Of a stretch of DNA of 64,000 nucleotides, positions 22,504-34,238 are shown piece after piece. The notes under the pieces are model-generated. The model was not told the origin of the DNA and did no database searches. It saw only the letters and a list, made by a program, of their open reading frames with translations. Origin of the DNA: Trametes villosa (taxonomy: Eukaryota > Basidiomycota > Agaricomycetes > Polyporales > Polyporaceae); NCBI GenBank assembly GCA_002964805.2, contig PUDQ02000102.1, positions 496,001-560,000 on the forward strand, in the 5' to 3' direction. The translations under genes and the position numbers were made by a program. Every line of letters begins with the position of its first letter. Position 1 is the first letter of the stretch.

Positions 22504-23849
22504 CTAGCAGTCAACACTCGGGCTAGCAGCCAGGCGAACTGGTATCCGCTAGCTAGGATATCAGTAAGACAGCGGGTCTTGCATGGCCCTCGGGCGGTCT
22601 ACATACACCCCTTAGGGGCGTGTTTAAACCACGAACGCTCCGAGGCGTCTGCCCCCTGCAAGCCGTTCGTCGGGCGACGGGTTCGCGGCTCGCCCTTGGC
22701 GAATGCCGTGGCAGAGATTGATTATCGTGCTTTCAGCCTCGCATCCTCCATAGGCGGAAGTGTACGATGCCAAACAGGCAGCCGAGATGCGTTACACTAC
22801 CGCTCACCCACGGGCTCTTCAGCCGCGTTCCCCGCACGAACTGGTGTCGCGACCGTACAAGCATGTCTAGTGGCAACCCTTCAGATCGACATAACCTCCG
22901 AATACCGAAGGTTCTGTCAGGTAGTGGCGAATAATTTGGACTGTTGGTGATGCATAGCCAGCCATGCGTTGAACATACGGTATATTATACGCCGCGCGCC
23001 TCGAGTCTTCGCATCCTTCAAGTTCAAGGAACGCACCGTGACCAGCGAGATTGATCAATCGACAACTCGCGCTTGCTCTGGTCCGATTCCCTCTAGTCCG
23101 AATCGGACCAGGAGCTCAGTGATCTCGCGTACGCGAGTCGCCCGGAGCTCCGCGGACGCGCTCCTCTGATGCTCCCCTGCAACTCGACGATGCGATTCTT
23201 TGGTGCCCTTGTGGAAAGGCTGTGAACTCGCGGCCTAGACAGCTCGCATAACCGCCTATCCCAGACAGTCCCGCGCCGCGGAGTTGTACATCGTCATCAG
23301 CCCTGGAGGTCGAAGCCAGCGATGGCGGCGACGCTGCCGCCCTGTGGCCCCCCTCAAAAGGCGCTGACCGTTCTGGATAAGTAGTTGCCATCCAAAGGCG
23401 CACCGAGAGCGTGGCACGCGGTGGCGCACTCTGTGGTGTTGTTGGTGGTAGTGGCAGCGGCGGCAGTGGCGGCGGCGCGAGGAGAAACGCGTCGCTCGGC
23501 TTTAATTCCGTCAGCGACGGGAACGGGAAACCCCAGAGTTCGTCGACCTCGGCTGAGAACAAGAAGGCGGGCGCGCTGCCCAGCACGCCATTGGGGGACT
23601 GTTCCCGGCATCACACACCCCAAAAGAGGAGGGCGGATACTCACCGCCGCGCCCTAGAAGGCCCGCGCAATCTTGTTCGTGCGCCAGGGAAGCCCGCGCG
23701 CGGGGACGGCCCGGCGCGTCGGAAATGCGGAATTGTATTGTATTTGCTACACGCGAGCTTGAGCTTGAACTGATACAGCGCCATGTGAATCAATAAGTTA
23801 CCGCCCCCGCCTGCGGTGGCGGCGGGCGCACGCGTCCGCCCGTCCCCGC
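22504..23849. other. Intergenic region with hairpin structures, no supported gene
   Basis: ORFs here are short, Arg/Pro-rich and mutually overlapping. A minus-strand ORF at 23116-23586 is a Pro/Leu low-complexity read and is not supported. The notable content is the inverted repeat at 23078-23111 and the palindrome at 23124-23137. Confidence 0.45.
23078..23111. repeat. Perfect 12-bp inverted repeat with 10-nt loop
   Basis: CTGGTCCGATTC at 23078-23089 and its exact reverse complement GAATCGGACCAG at 23100-23111 flank CCTCTAGTCC. A further perfect 14-bp palindrome, CTCGCGTACGCGAG, follows at 23124-23137, with GAGCTC sites on both sides of it. This could be a transcribed hairpin, a protein-binding site or an element end. 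Confidence 0.7.
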
Positions 23850-25755
23850 TCAGACCCGCCACGGCCCATGCGGGTTCGCCCACGCGAACGAGTGGAAGTC
23901 GTACCCGTCTCGGGGGTCGACCGCGGATGGCCAGAGCGACGCGTGGTAGAGAGGCGCGTCCTTCAGCCGCTCTTCCACCTCGAGATCCTCGGCGCGGGCG
24001 GGGCGGGCTGCTGGGAAGATCGCGTATCAGCGCAAGCGTTCAGTAGCCGCGTGGCCCGTCCAACTCACCGGTCAGCAGATCTGCCGGCGCTTCGCGAAGC
24101 AACACGTCAAAGACGTTCACGCTAGAAGGCGATGGCGGCGACTTAGTAGGGTGCGTCGGGGAGCAGATTATTGTCGGGCTCACCGGTGCTCGTCGAAGAA
24201 GAAGGCGTGGTGCCGCAGGGAGTGCAGCTGGAAGCGGGCGTGGGGCGACACTTTGATCAGCTGGAGCGCGGGGGTCAGCGGGATGGCACGATACGGGGGA
24301 TGAGCGGAACGCACCCCGCCAATCACGCTCTCTTCCTCCTCGGACATGACGGCTACGTGCGCGAGGTAGGACTTGCCCCTTGTAATGGGATCCCACTGGA
24401 CATACTTCTCCCTCTTCGCCTCGTTCTTGAAGAGGATCTATCGTGCGATGTGAATAACCGTTGCACGTGTCAAAGAACAGCGGGACGTACCGTGCCCGTG
24501 ACGAGGTCGAACATCAAGCACCCGAGCGACCACCAGTCGACCATCTTGCCGTACCACCGGCGCTGCGCGACCTCCCAGGCCATGTACGGCACGCTCCCGG
24601 CCTTGTCGCGCACGTACACCGCGCCGTCCTCGAGCGGGACGGGGGAGGGGCTCACGAACGCCGCGTTGAAGTCTGCGATCCGGACGTTGCCGTCGGGCGC
24701 GTCCAGCAGGATGTTCTCCGGCTTGATGTCCCTGTGGATGATGCCCATGCGGTGCAGCGCGTCAATGCCGAGAGCCTGCGCGGGTAAGAGGGCGCAACGT
24801 AAGTGACCCGCCCGGTAAATGAAGGTGGGAACGCGCCGTCGGCGGAGCACGCACCAGCTGCGCGACCCAGCGCCGGGTCAGCACCCGATCACACCGCCCA
24901 CGGATGACCGCGAGCAGGTCGCATTTCATGAGCGGCTATACGCGTGCAATAGGTTTAGCGAAAACTTCCAGAGAGAGGATGGGTGTGGCATACCATAACA
25001 TACAGAATGCGCTCCTCATCCTGGAGAATTCCGTGTATCTCCATGAGGTGCGCGCGGCCCCGGGGTTCGCTTGCGGAGATGACCTTGTGGCAGATGCCTT
25101 CCCCCAACAGTCCGTGCATGATTGACGACGATTGAGGCAGCAGCAGCTTCTTCTTCTCCACGACGCGCACAAACACGAGCCGACCAGAACCGGTGTCGTG
25201 CGCAGCATATGCGGATCCGAAAGCCCCGCTGCTGAGCGAACGGACCAGCTTGAACGGCCCGACGCGCTTCGGTGAGATGCTTCCAGCAGGGCTCGCTTGT
25301 CGCGGCTGCACGCTCGGCGCAGCAGACGGGGAGCGCGGCTGGAGGATACGCGTTGTGGTCACATATTCCGGCCCTCGAGAAAGGCGCGAAGGCTCCGGGC
25401 CTGGGGAGGGAAGCTTGAATCGGACGGTTGACGTGTTACGCGCGTTGTATGCGCCGGATAGGCGCGAATTCGCGTCGGAATAGGCGGTGCCGACTTCCAC
25501 TTGGACCGATGAAAACGACTCCCGCCAGGGTGAGGCGGGCGGCGGGACGTTCTCCGAGTCTGCGACCAACGCTCTGGCACGGACGGGGCTCACGGGCGGA
25601 CGATACTTCGGTTCCGTCGGCAGAGGCATGGACGGTAGCGGTTTGGAGCGCGAGGGCTTCAAGGCAGACAGCAGCGGTTGTTTCTTCTTCGTAGAGGTAG
25701 CGGCGGCTCTGGAAGTATCGCGGTCACGGGCTCGTCCGAAAGAGACGGAAGGCAT
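23850..25755 (-). CDS. AGC-like protein kinase with altered catalytic motifs (513 aa)
   Basis: Model, seven exons: 25755-24994, 24935-24855, 24775-24491, 24437-24315, 24260-24184, 24121-24069 and 24010-23850. Residues 1-165 are basic, Ser/Pro-rich and disordered. The kinase domain starts near 168 with a glycine loop SSGAFGSAY (about 174-182). The beta-3 lysine position reads FVRVVEKKKLL, so Arg (R197) stands where Lys is expected. The catalytic loop is intact (IIHRDIKPENILL). The DFG site is DFN (RIADFNAAF), and the APE site reads AWE (YMAWEVA). Subdomain IX is normal (DWWSLGCLMFDLVTG). The C-terminal tail resembles AGC kinases (WPSAVDPRDGYDFHSF). DFN occurs in STK32-type kinases that are active, but loss of the beta-3 Lys usually cripples ATP use. 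Substrate unknown. Confidence 0.88.
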
Positions 25756-26904
25756 TATGTATAGGAGTCGAGACAATGGGTAGACAGTGCGAGGGGGGTG
25801 GGCACAATGTGAAGAGAGTAAGCGTTTGGATAGCCAGGAGAGCCATGGCGACGCCTTTATGGGAGGACATGGCCACAGTACCAGTGCAAGGAGCAAAGCG
25901 CAAGTGCGGGCCACAGACTGTAGGCGGTGGCGGGCAAAGCGGCGCCGACAGTGGAAGGGAAAGCGCACGCAGTGTGGCCAGCATGAGGCTAGCGTCGGGA
26001 TCAGTGGGCTGGGTCAGTGCGCAGTCAAGCCAAAGCGAGTGCCACCAGGAGAGCTTTGTCGACTAAGCCACGGGCCACCAGATGAAGCCACAGTATGAAG
26101 TCACTTGAGACAACCTCTAGAGTGATCTTACCGCGAGGGTAGAGAAGCCACCAGAAGGAGGAAGATACAGCTCTGCCTGAAAGTGAGAAGCAATATGAGA
26201 ACGTGTCGACATCGATGTGGCCGAAAGTCGGCCGCGAGGACAATTGCCTCGTGGTCAGCGCGCGGGGTAAGTATCTGGATCGCTGGGCCGGCATGCTTTT
26301 CTGGCCACATTGTAATCTGTTGAGTGTTCGAATGATGCATCTAGTAGCTAGGTATGTCAGCAGTCAATCGCAGATTCTTCTGGGCAAGTCTAGCTTTCAC
26401 GGCACCGATGGCTCCGACGAGAAATAGCTGTGCGCGGGCACTCAGACGAGTGACTGAAAATCGCTGCGGGACACTGAAACGAGGTGAGTGAGTTGATCGG
26501 CGACACTGAGAATGGCGTGACCTGATGCTCTTGAGCACGTCGCCATCTCTAAAGCGACCGAATGAGATTTGTACACCCTCGATGTTTTCGCAAACTTGGG
26601 GACTTTGGAAAAGAGCCGTTAGTGTCAGCGCCGATCCACAGTGTCAAATGGTGCGAGATTGAGCCGTTTGATTAGCTTTTTTGGTTCTAGCACTGCTGAA
26701 GCGTGAACAGACCCACAGAAAAATGACACGGAGACGCAACAGTACAGAAGGGGGACACTGGACAGAGACAAGTTGCGGTGAGCGGCACTTACGCGCGCGC
26801 GACGCGTCGGATAATCCTCGGGCGCGCACGTGGGCGTTGTGGCTGAGATTTTGAGCAAGTCGAGTCAAGCGCGGGGTGCTAAGTACCCTGTGCATAGAAC
26901 CACC
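25756..26904. other. Divergent upstream region, kinase and threonine synthase
   Basis: This 1.15 kb between divergent starts contains no coding frame I can support. Short related words built on GCCACCAG recur at about 26040-26150. The threonine synthase promoter lies at the right end, with no clear TATA box. Confidence 0.4.
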
Positions 26905-28792
26905 ATGAAGTACTTCTCAACTCGCGGCGCGGACCAGTTTCTGTCTTTCGAAGAGGTCTCTATGTTTCTGAACGCGTTGCTTTTCAATTCTGAACGCTGT
27001 TTCCTAGACGGTCCTCGCGGGACTCGCCCCGGACGGCGGTCTCTACATCCCGGAGCACGTCCCCTCGCTGCCGGAGAACTGGCAAACCGCGTGGAAGGAC
27101 TACTCCTTCATCGATATATCTGTCGAGGTCCTCTCTCTCTACATCTCTCCTGAAGAGATCTCCAAGGCGGAACTCCGAACACTCGTCGAGAAGTCGTACA
27201 GCACCTTCCGCCACCCTGAGATCACCCCGCTCAAGAAGCTGAACGAGAAGACATATATCCTCGAGCTCTTCCACGGACCGACGTTTGCCTTCAAGGATGT
27301 CGCTCTTCAGCTGCTTGGAAACCTGTTCGAGTTTTTCCTGAAGCGGAGGAATGCCCGGAAGGGCCCTGGCGAGAAGCCGGAGAAGTTGACGGTTGTGGGC
27401 GCGACGAGCGGGGACACCGGCAGGTACGTTGTAATTCTCGTCAGTTACCTTCGACTAGGTGCCTACCGCAAATGTCTAGTGCGGCTATCTACGGCCTCAG
27501 GAACAAGGCGAACATCTCCATCTTCATCCTACACCCCAAGGGTCGTGTCTCCCCCATCCAGGAAGCACAGATGACCACCGTGACGGACGCGAATGTGCAC
27601 AACCTCGCGGTGCATGGCACGTTTGACGATTGCCAGGTGCGCTCGCACGCCCCTCCGCGTTGCGCCTACTCACTCTAACAACGCATAGGACATCGTTAAA
27701 TCCCTCTTCGGAGACCGCGAGTTCAACGCAACACACCGGCTCGGTGCGGTGAACTCGATCAACTGGGCGCGCATTCTCGCGCAGACTGTCTACTACTTCC
27801 TCTCCTACTTCCATCTTCGGCGGCAAGTTCCCAACCCAGACGAGGTCGAGATCCAGTACGTCGTGCCCACCGGCAACTTCGGCGACATCCTCGCGGGCTA
27901 CTACGCGAAACGCATGGGCCTCCCGATGGGTCGCCTCGGCGTGGCGACGAATGCGAACGACATTCTCGCGCGCTTCTGGAAGAGCGGCGCGTACGAGAAG
28001 GTCGACTCGAGCGCGAGCGGGGCGGGGGCGACCGAGCCCGTGGGCGGCGCGTCGGACGGGAAGCAGGCGGCGGACGCTAGCGGGGTGCGCGAGACGCTCA
28101 GCCCGGCGATGGATATCCTCGTGTCGAGCAATTTCGAGCGGCTGCTGTGGTACCTCGCGTACGAGGGCGCTGCGCAGGGCGCGGACGAGGCGTCGAAGAA
28201 GAAGGCCGCGAGCGCGACGATCGCGGACTGGATGAGCAAGGTGAAGAGCGACGGCCGCGTGCAGGTCCCCGTGTCCGTGCTCGAGCTTGCGCGGAGGGAC
28301 TTCTTCGCGGAGCGGGTGTCTGACCAGCAGGTACGTGTTTTGGGGTGGGTTCGCATACACGCGCTGACCGGAAGGCTGCAGACGCTGGAGACGATCAAGT
28401 ACTACTTCGAGTCGGAGTCGCACTACGTTGCGGACCCCCATACCGCCGTCGGGCTTTGCGCTGCGCGTGCCGTGGCTCCCCACAAGTACGACGCCGCGCC
28501 GCTCTATAGCCTAAGTGTTCCGTGCTCACCTTCGCTGCCTTCTAGCCCGCCGCAAACACGCCAGATTGTCCTGTCCACCGCGCACCCCGCGAAGTTCTCC
28601 GAGGCGGTCACGCGCGCTCTGGAGGGCGCGCCGTCGTTCGACTTCGAGCGCGACGTGCTTCCGGAGGAGTTCAAGGGCCTCCTGCAGCGCGAACGCCGCG
28701 TGATTGACGTGGAGGCGGCCCAGATTGACCTGGTGAAGAAGGTGATCGAGAAGTATGCCGTCCCCGCGGCCGAAACCGGCGCGAGCGTATGA
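26905..28792 (+). CDS. THR4: Threonine synthase
   Basis: PLP-dependent enzyme (EC 4.2.3.1) that converts O-phosphohomoserine to L-threonine, the last step of threonine synthesis, in the cytosol. Model: exons 26905-26955, 27008-27423, 27480-27636, 27689-28330, 28382-28485 and 28546-28792, 538 aa. The start gives MKYFSTRGADQFLSFEE. Family motifs appear in order: GLAPDGGLYIPEHVP, the PLP lysine in HGPTFAFKDVAL, the phosphate-binding ATSGDTGSAA, VPTGNFGDILAGYYAK, SPAMDILVSSNFERLL and STAHPAKF. A low-complexity Ala/Gly/Ser insertion follows YEKVDSS (about 28005-28085), not expected in bacterial enzymes. Intron 1 uses a weak donor (GTCTCT), but frame and homology pattern (SFEE then TVLAGL) support it. 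Confidence in function is high. Confidence 0.96.
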
Positions 28793-30122
28793 TCTCTGGG
28801 AGAACACGCTCATGGCGAAGAAAATGCGGCGCTCTAGCGTCGAGGGGGAGTGTATAGAAGAACAAAACAAACTGTATTGGGATACGTATGCAACAGGATA
28901 CTAGGATATGCTGTAAGTCGTTCGCTAGACGGCGTGCGCCGGCGCCGCTACTATAAGGTGAGGTTTTCATACCCGAGCGTAGATGAACAGAGTTCTCACC
29001 CGAGTGTCGATGGTTAGATTGGCAAGGACTGGGGCTGCGCCGATCGTACAAATGAAGCTCGCCCGGAAAGTTCTGCTCCGAGGCGCGATCTCTGCCGTCT
29101 GAGCGGACACGGTTACAAAGTCTGTATTGCGATCTTCGCACCGCTGCCCAACTCCCGACCAATCTCCCAAGCGAATCTATCGCTGGCCAGCCAATGGCCA
29201 ACCCTCTGCACACACGGCGACTATTTTCAGGGAACTCCTGGCACTCGAGCCTTCTCACCAACGCTGGCAGAACCCTGCGCGTACCGCGTTCCAGGCAAAG
29301 CCGTGTCGGAGTCCACGGCAAGCTGTTCAAGCATATTGGCTTGCACAGTCCGGAGATTGCTTTCGTCCGCGCCTGCCCGAGTACCACACCCCGATATGAG
29401 GGGATTCCGCGTGTAGGAGGTGTGCATCACACAGCTCTCGAGCATGTTTGCGCAGTGAAACTGCGCAGTACCTCATGCTTCTATATCCAACGCCGTCGCC
29501 CGAGCTTTCTTGAAGTCCTTTGCCTCCGTCCCCCGATCTCCGCTGGTGCTGTGGTCTGGCTTGCCCTTCCACCGCCGCTCTACCCCAACTCAGCAATTGA
29601 GCACAAAGATGTTTCTATTCTTTCTCTTCCGTCGCCTTGGTTCCGCCTTCTTTTGTCCGGCACTGTGCAGCTGAACGTGCCGCACACGACTTTCTCATGC
29701 GCTTCATCCCACCGGTGGCAGTGGCGGACCGACCGCCCGCCCTGTGGGGCACGGGCGTCTACGCCGGTCGGTTGAACGGACTTGTTGACAACCACACCCT
29801 GTCTCCTACCCCCACCCCGCCCGGCGTCCTCCTCGTTTGTCTCTGTCTCTGTTTGGTGTCTGCGCTCATACTGCTGGGCTGTGCGCACCGTGGGCCTCTA
29901 TCGGCAGGAACAGCTCCCTACGCTCATCCAGGAACGAGTCACGACCACATCCAACCACTCGCGTCACCTCCTCACGCACACCCGACACCAAGGCACCAGT
30001 CTGTCTCCATCTTGCGGATCCCTGTACCTGCGAGCTCGTTGATACATCTCGAACGGCTGCGGATCTTCCACCTGATCTAATCACCCCGCAAACGAGCTAT
30101 CCCACAGCGCACACAGCAACCT
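28793..30122. other. Intergenic region, no supported gene
   Basis: It contains the threonine synthase 3' UTR at the left and the promoter and 5' UTR of the F-box gene at the right (C/T- and A/C-rich from about 29780). A plus-strand ORF at 29194-29775 lacks coding character. TGCGCAGT is repeated at about 29453-29471 around GAAAC. Confidence 0.45.
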
Positions 30123-32592
30123 ATGGCATCCGCATCCACCTCCCAAGTCCCCTTTCCGATATACGACGAGCAGGCCTATCTATACGATGAGGAAACCGCC
30201 AGGCGCGCGCACCAGGACCTTGCGACTCCGCGCTTCAGCTGCCTGCTGACGTCTGTCTTGGGTTCTCCATTCCTCACAACGTCGGAGCTCCCCGGGGACG
30301 CAGACACGGCGTACGCGCCAAGCATTCCGATGGATGCGATGGACCTTGACGGCGACGCCGACAATGCAGCGGATATGGAGGACGTCGACGGTGCGTTTGC
30401 CTCCGTGCCGCGGTCTTTCACCGTCACCCGCCCGCCCTCGCCGACCCCGAGCTTCCGCACGGACACGTTCTCCATCGTGAACTGGAATCCGGAGCTATAT
30501 AACCTCATGCTGCCCAACGCCGACGGCACCCCGAACTGCTCGATGGGCTTCCTACCCTCCGGTCGGCGCACCGTCTCGGGGTACCCGAGCGCGCACTGGT
30601 CACGCCATCATGCATCGTCCCCCTCGCCCATGAAGTCCTCGCGTAGTCTCACGATCGGGATGGGCATCTTGCCCCGGATATGGGATGCTCTGCGCGAGGG
30701 CTCCCCGGCGAAGAAAGGGCGGCGCCGGCCTGGGATGCCTGCGTGGCGCGACGCAGGGACGGATCTCGAGTATCACTCGGACGGGTCTGTTGATTACGCA
30801 AACCTGTTGCCACTGGACGGCGAGGAGGGCGAGCTCATAGACGACGAGGCGTGCTTCATTGACGTCAGAGCTATAACTGGGATGGGTAAGTTGGCTACCG
30901 TGCTGTGCGCGGGGCTACGTCGGCTAATGCAACTCGGCAGACATGATCTCGCACCTGCCGCTCGAGCTCTCACTAGAGCTGCTGAGTTATCTCGACCTTC
31001 CGTCCATCCTAGCATGTCTCCGTGTCTCAAGGTGGGTCGGGCTGCTTCTGTTTGTGCAACCTATCCTTATCCTATGTCAGAACATGGAACCAGCTCGCGA
31101 GCGACAACTCCGTCTGGCGAGTCCTCTTCTCTCACAAAGAGCAGGACGGGTGGCGCGTCGACCTCAGTCGGGCGAACCGTATTAGCTCTCTTTCGCAGTC
31201 GACTATGTCGCTGTCTGCGTCGCGGTCATTAGTGCCTGCGCCATTAGCGGTGAAGTGGTACGACCTCTACCGCTCACGCGCGGAGCTCGAGCGTCGGTGG
31301 TCGAACTACCCTGGCGCCGGGTTGAGTGCGGACCTCAGCGACGACGCCATCGCGGAGGAGAAGGAGGTCACGAAGGCTTGGGAGCCCAAGGTCATGCGCA
31401 TCAGCGGTCACAGCGACAGGTATGTTTTCGTAGCAGCCACATGCCAGGGTCAGTATTCTGACGGGTATCGGGTGCAGTGTCTACTGCCTGGAGTTTGACT
31501 CGTCGCGCATCGTCACGGGCTCGCGCGACCGCACTATCAAGGTGTGGAGTCTGAAGACTGGTAGATGCCTCGCGACGTTCAGCGGCCATCGCGGCAGCGT
31601 GCTTTGCCTGAAGTTCGACCGCGACTGGGACATTGGCGACAACGTCCGTGGTGCGGACGGCATGGAGCTCGACGACCCTATGGCCCCGCGCAAGGGCTTC
31701 TTGGTCAGCGGCTCGAGCGACTGCTCTGTCTGCGTATGGGATCTCTACGCGCACCCGAGGGAGGGCGCGGAGCCGGAGATCACCGCGGAGGTGAAGGCCG
31801 TCCTGCGAGGTCACAGCGGGGGAGTGCTCGACCTCCGGATAGATGCTAAGTGGATTGTCAGCTGGTGGGTGCATCACTGCTATGGCGGACGCCCTATGTG
31901 CTCACAGCGGGATGGACGTATAGCTCCAAGGACGCACTTATCCGCGTTTGGGACCGTGAGACGCTCGAGCTCCGGTGCACCCTGAGCGGGCACGAGGGCC
32001 CCGTCAACGCCGTTGGCTTGCAAGGCAACCGCGTCGTCAGCGCGAGCGGCGACGGCAAGATGATCTTGTGGGACGTCACCAACGGAGAGCGGCTGCGGAC
32101 CTTTGAGGGCCACGACCGCGGGCTCGCGTGCATTGAGTTCAAGGTTAGACAGCCCCCTGCCGTGCCCAAGTTTAGCTCTGAGCTCATCCGTATCCATGCA
32201 GGAGGACCTCATCGTGTCTGGCTCCAACGACTGCAAGATCAAGGTCTGGGACGCCAACACTGGCACCTGCTTGCGCACGCTCGTCGGGCACGACTACCTC
32301 GTACGCGCGCTCGCGTTCGACCCGCGCAGCGGACGGCTCGTGAGCGGGAGCTACGACAAGACCGTGAAGGTGTGGGACCTGCATACGGGGAAGCTCGTGC
32401 GAGAGTTCCGCGGCTGCCACGTGAGCCACATCTTCGACGTCAAGTTCGACCACTGTCGGATAGTCAGGTACGTGCTGCGTTCTATGAGGGCGAGTATGTT
32501 GTGCTGACAGGATGTTGTGCAGCACATCTCACGACCGGAAGATCGTCGTGCTCGACTTCTCCGAGGGCCTCGACACCAGCCTATTTGTTTAA
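30123..32592 (+). CDS. F-box/WD40 protein, SCF substrate adaptor (711 aa)
   Basis: Likely substrate receptor of an SCF ubiquitin ligase. Model: exons 30123-30885, 30941-31031, 31081-31419, 31478-31864, 31924-32143, 32202-32467 and 32523-32592. The N-terminal 250 residues are acidic and Ser/Pro-rich. The F-box begins near residue 258 (HLPLELSLELLSYLDLPS) and ends with TWNQLASDNSVWRVLF. After a linker, WD40 repeats follow with typical GH...WD spacing: SGHSDSVYCLEFDSSRIV, TIKVWSLKTGRC, LIRVWDRETLELRC, KMILWDVTNGERL, KIKVWDANTGTCL and TVKVWDLHTGKLV. One blade has an inserted acidic loop (GADGMELDDP). The layout is closest to the beta-TrCP/lin-23/Met30 type, but the substrate cannot be told from the sequence. 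All six introns are short (46-60 nt). Confidence 0.92.
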
Positions 32593-33224
32593 TCGTGAAC
32601 GCGGAGGGCCCATGCATCGTCGATACCCCTTCCCGGACCTACTCTACCCCTCCCTAATGGACACACACACCCTCCTTCAGCACCGCACCATACCCAGGAT
32701 CTGAGCAGCGCACCTCCCCAGCACCGCTCGCACTACCACATCTACGCTGTCCCTGCCGCCTTCTTGTTTATCCTGTCCTTCTGTCCTGTTCATTTGTCGC
32801 GCATCATCTCAGTCTGGATTACCTCTCTGTCTTTCCATGTGTATAGTTCGTTCTCGTTTCTCATTCCGCACACGATACCCACATCCCCATCCTCATCTCG
32901 ACTCATCTGACCTGTCTTCACCCCGCACGCATGGAGCCCTCCTGTTACGACCGTCAGCCGCACATATCTCCCTTCGTTGATATTTAAGCAGGACACTGTT
33001 GTGTGTACGCTTTGATCTGTACCTGGCTGTATCTGTACCACTATACATAGGAAATATCAACCGCATCCCAACCGAAACCTCGCCAGGTTTTCAACTTGTG
33101 TTTTGTGAGTTTAAAAGTTCAAACGTTCAGGGACTGGATGCGCTGGAACTTGGTGCCTGAGCTTATGGGCGCCTACGTGCGTGTAGAGCGCGCTGCCCCG
33201 CAAGCGAGGTGGCTGCGAACCACC
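32593..33224. other. Intergenic region, no gene seen
   Basis: It holds the 3' UTR of the F-box/WD40 gene and the promoter of the Asterix gene, with C/T-rich tracts and no coding frame. Confidence 0.5.
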
Positions 33225-33825
33225 ATGTCCTCTGCCGTCGTTCCTGGCGACGATCCCCGCGACGCCTCTGCGGAGGCCCCGCTCACGCTGCCGGAGAAGT
33301 GGGAGACTGACTCTATGGGTGCGTAGGCTGGCGCGCGTACATATGCGTTGTGTGCTAACCGGGATGCTTGACACGATGCAGATGCCCTCTCATCCTCCAG
33401 TACGCATTATACCTTGGGCAAGGGTTGCGCGGGGTAGCTAAATCGGTGGTTTACCTGCAGTGATGTTCGTGTCCGGGTTAATTATGGTAACGCGGAACCG
33501 GTGCGTCCTTGTCCATGTCTATCTTCCGTCCCCGCTTGCTGAAGTCCGAACGTACCCCTCTCCTCCGCATCGCGCAGGTACCTCGCGTGGCCCGCGCTCC
33601 TGCTCTCTATCAACAGCGTGATCAACCAGCACCCCCTGCGCACGAAGGAGGGCGGCCAGAGCAACATTAGCGTTATCATGTGAGTCCCTTCTCTGCTCAT
33701 TCTCCGCTAGGACTACCTGGACTGACCACGGATATGCAAGGCTTGGTGTGGGCGCGCTCATCGCGTCGTACTTGCCGCTCATCCTCATTGGGCCTGCGGC
33801 GAAGGTCCCGCCTCCGTCTCTATGA
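33225..33825 (+). CDS. Asterix family ER membrane protein (PAT complex), 112 aa
   Basis: Small ER membrane protein. Its animal counterpart (WDR83OS/Asterix) pairs with CCDC47 in the PAT complex, an intramembrane chaperone for multi-pass proteins. Model: exons 33225-33318, 33382-33399, 33461-33500, 33578-33679 and 33741-33825. Exon 2 is only 18 nt. The start MSSAVVPGDDPRDASAEAP agrees with the family, which opens with a short DPRRP-like stretch. Then come LPEKWETDSMDALS, a first hydrophobic helix (MMFVSGLIMV), RNRYLAWPALLLSINSVI, the polar loop NQHPLRTKEGGQSNIS and a last helix (LGVGALIASYLPLILIG). The length and three-helix pattern match the family. All splice joins keep the frame; the microexon is supported by the continuous helix it completes. 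Confidence 0.85.
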
Positions 33826-34238
33826 TGTATTCGAGGCATGCGCGTAATTTATCTTGGATTGACGGACGTATGACTCGGGTGTTGTTGTACGCCTGTGCGT
33901 CATGTCGCCTGCCATGAATACCGCCTGCCCTCTCCCACCCAGGCCATGCATATTCGCGTCATTGTATCCGCGCCTCAAGCGGAGAGCTGACATGTGAAGT
34001 CGAAGCACCGCGCACATATACGTACGTAGACAGTTGGGGGTGCGCGACTGGTGAGACGTCTCCAGTGCACATACGCACAAACCGACAATCGACGTGAGGT
34101 CGTTCGAACATCTGAGTCGACATATGCTCGGCCAGCGTGCTCACGAGTTCGAGACAAGCAGTCTCCAATTGGGAGCAAGAGAGAACATTGACATACTGAT
34201 ACACCACTGCCGCTGCCGCCACATCCGAGCACTTCCCG
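33826..34238. other. Intergenic region between convergent genes
   Basis: About 410 bp containing the 3' UTRs of the Asterix and BCL7-like genes. No gene is seen. Confidence 0.5.

Noticed and set aside
23116..23586. 156-aa minus-strand ORF with Pro/Leu repeats
   Set aside because: It is simple-sequence driven (GGC/GGT repeats on the other strand give an equally open Gly/Ser frame), and no gene model could be built.
29194..29775. 193-aa plus-strand ORF upstream of the F-box gene
   Set aside because: There is no coding composition, and it lies in the promoter and 5' UTR region of the next gene.
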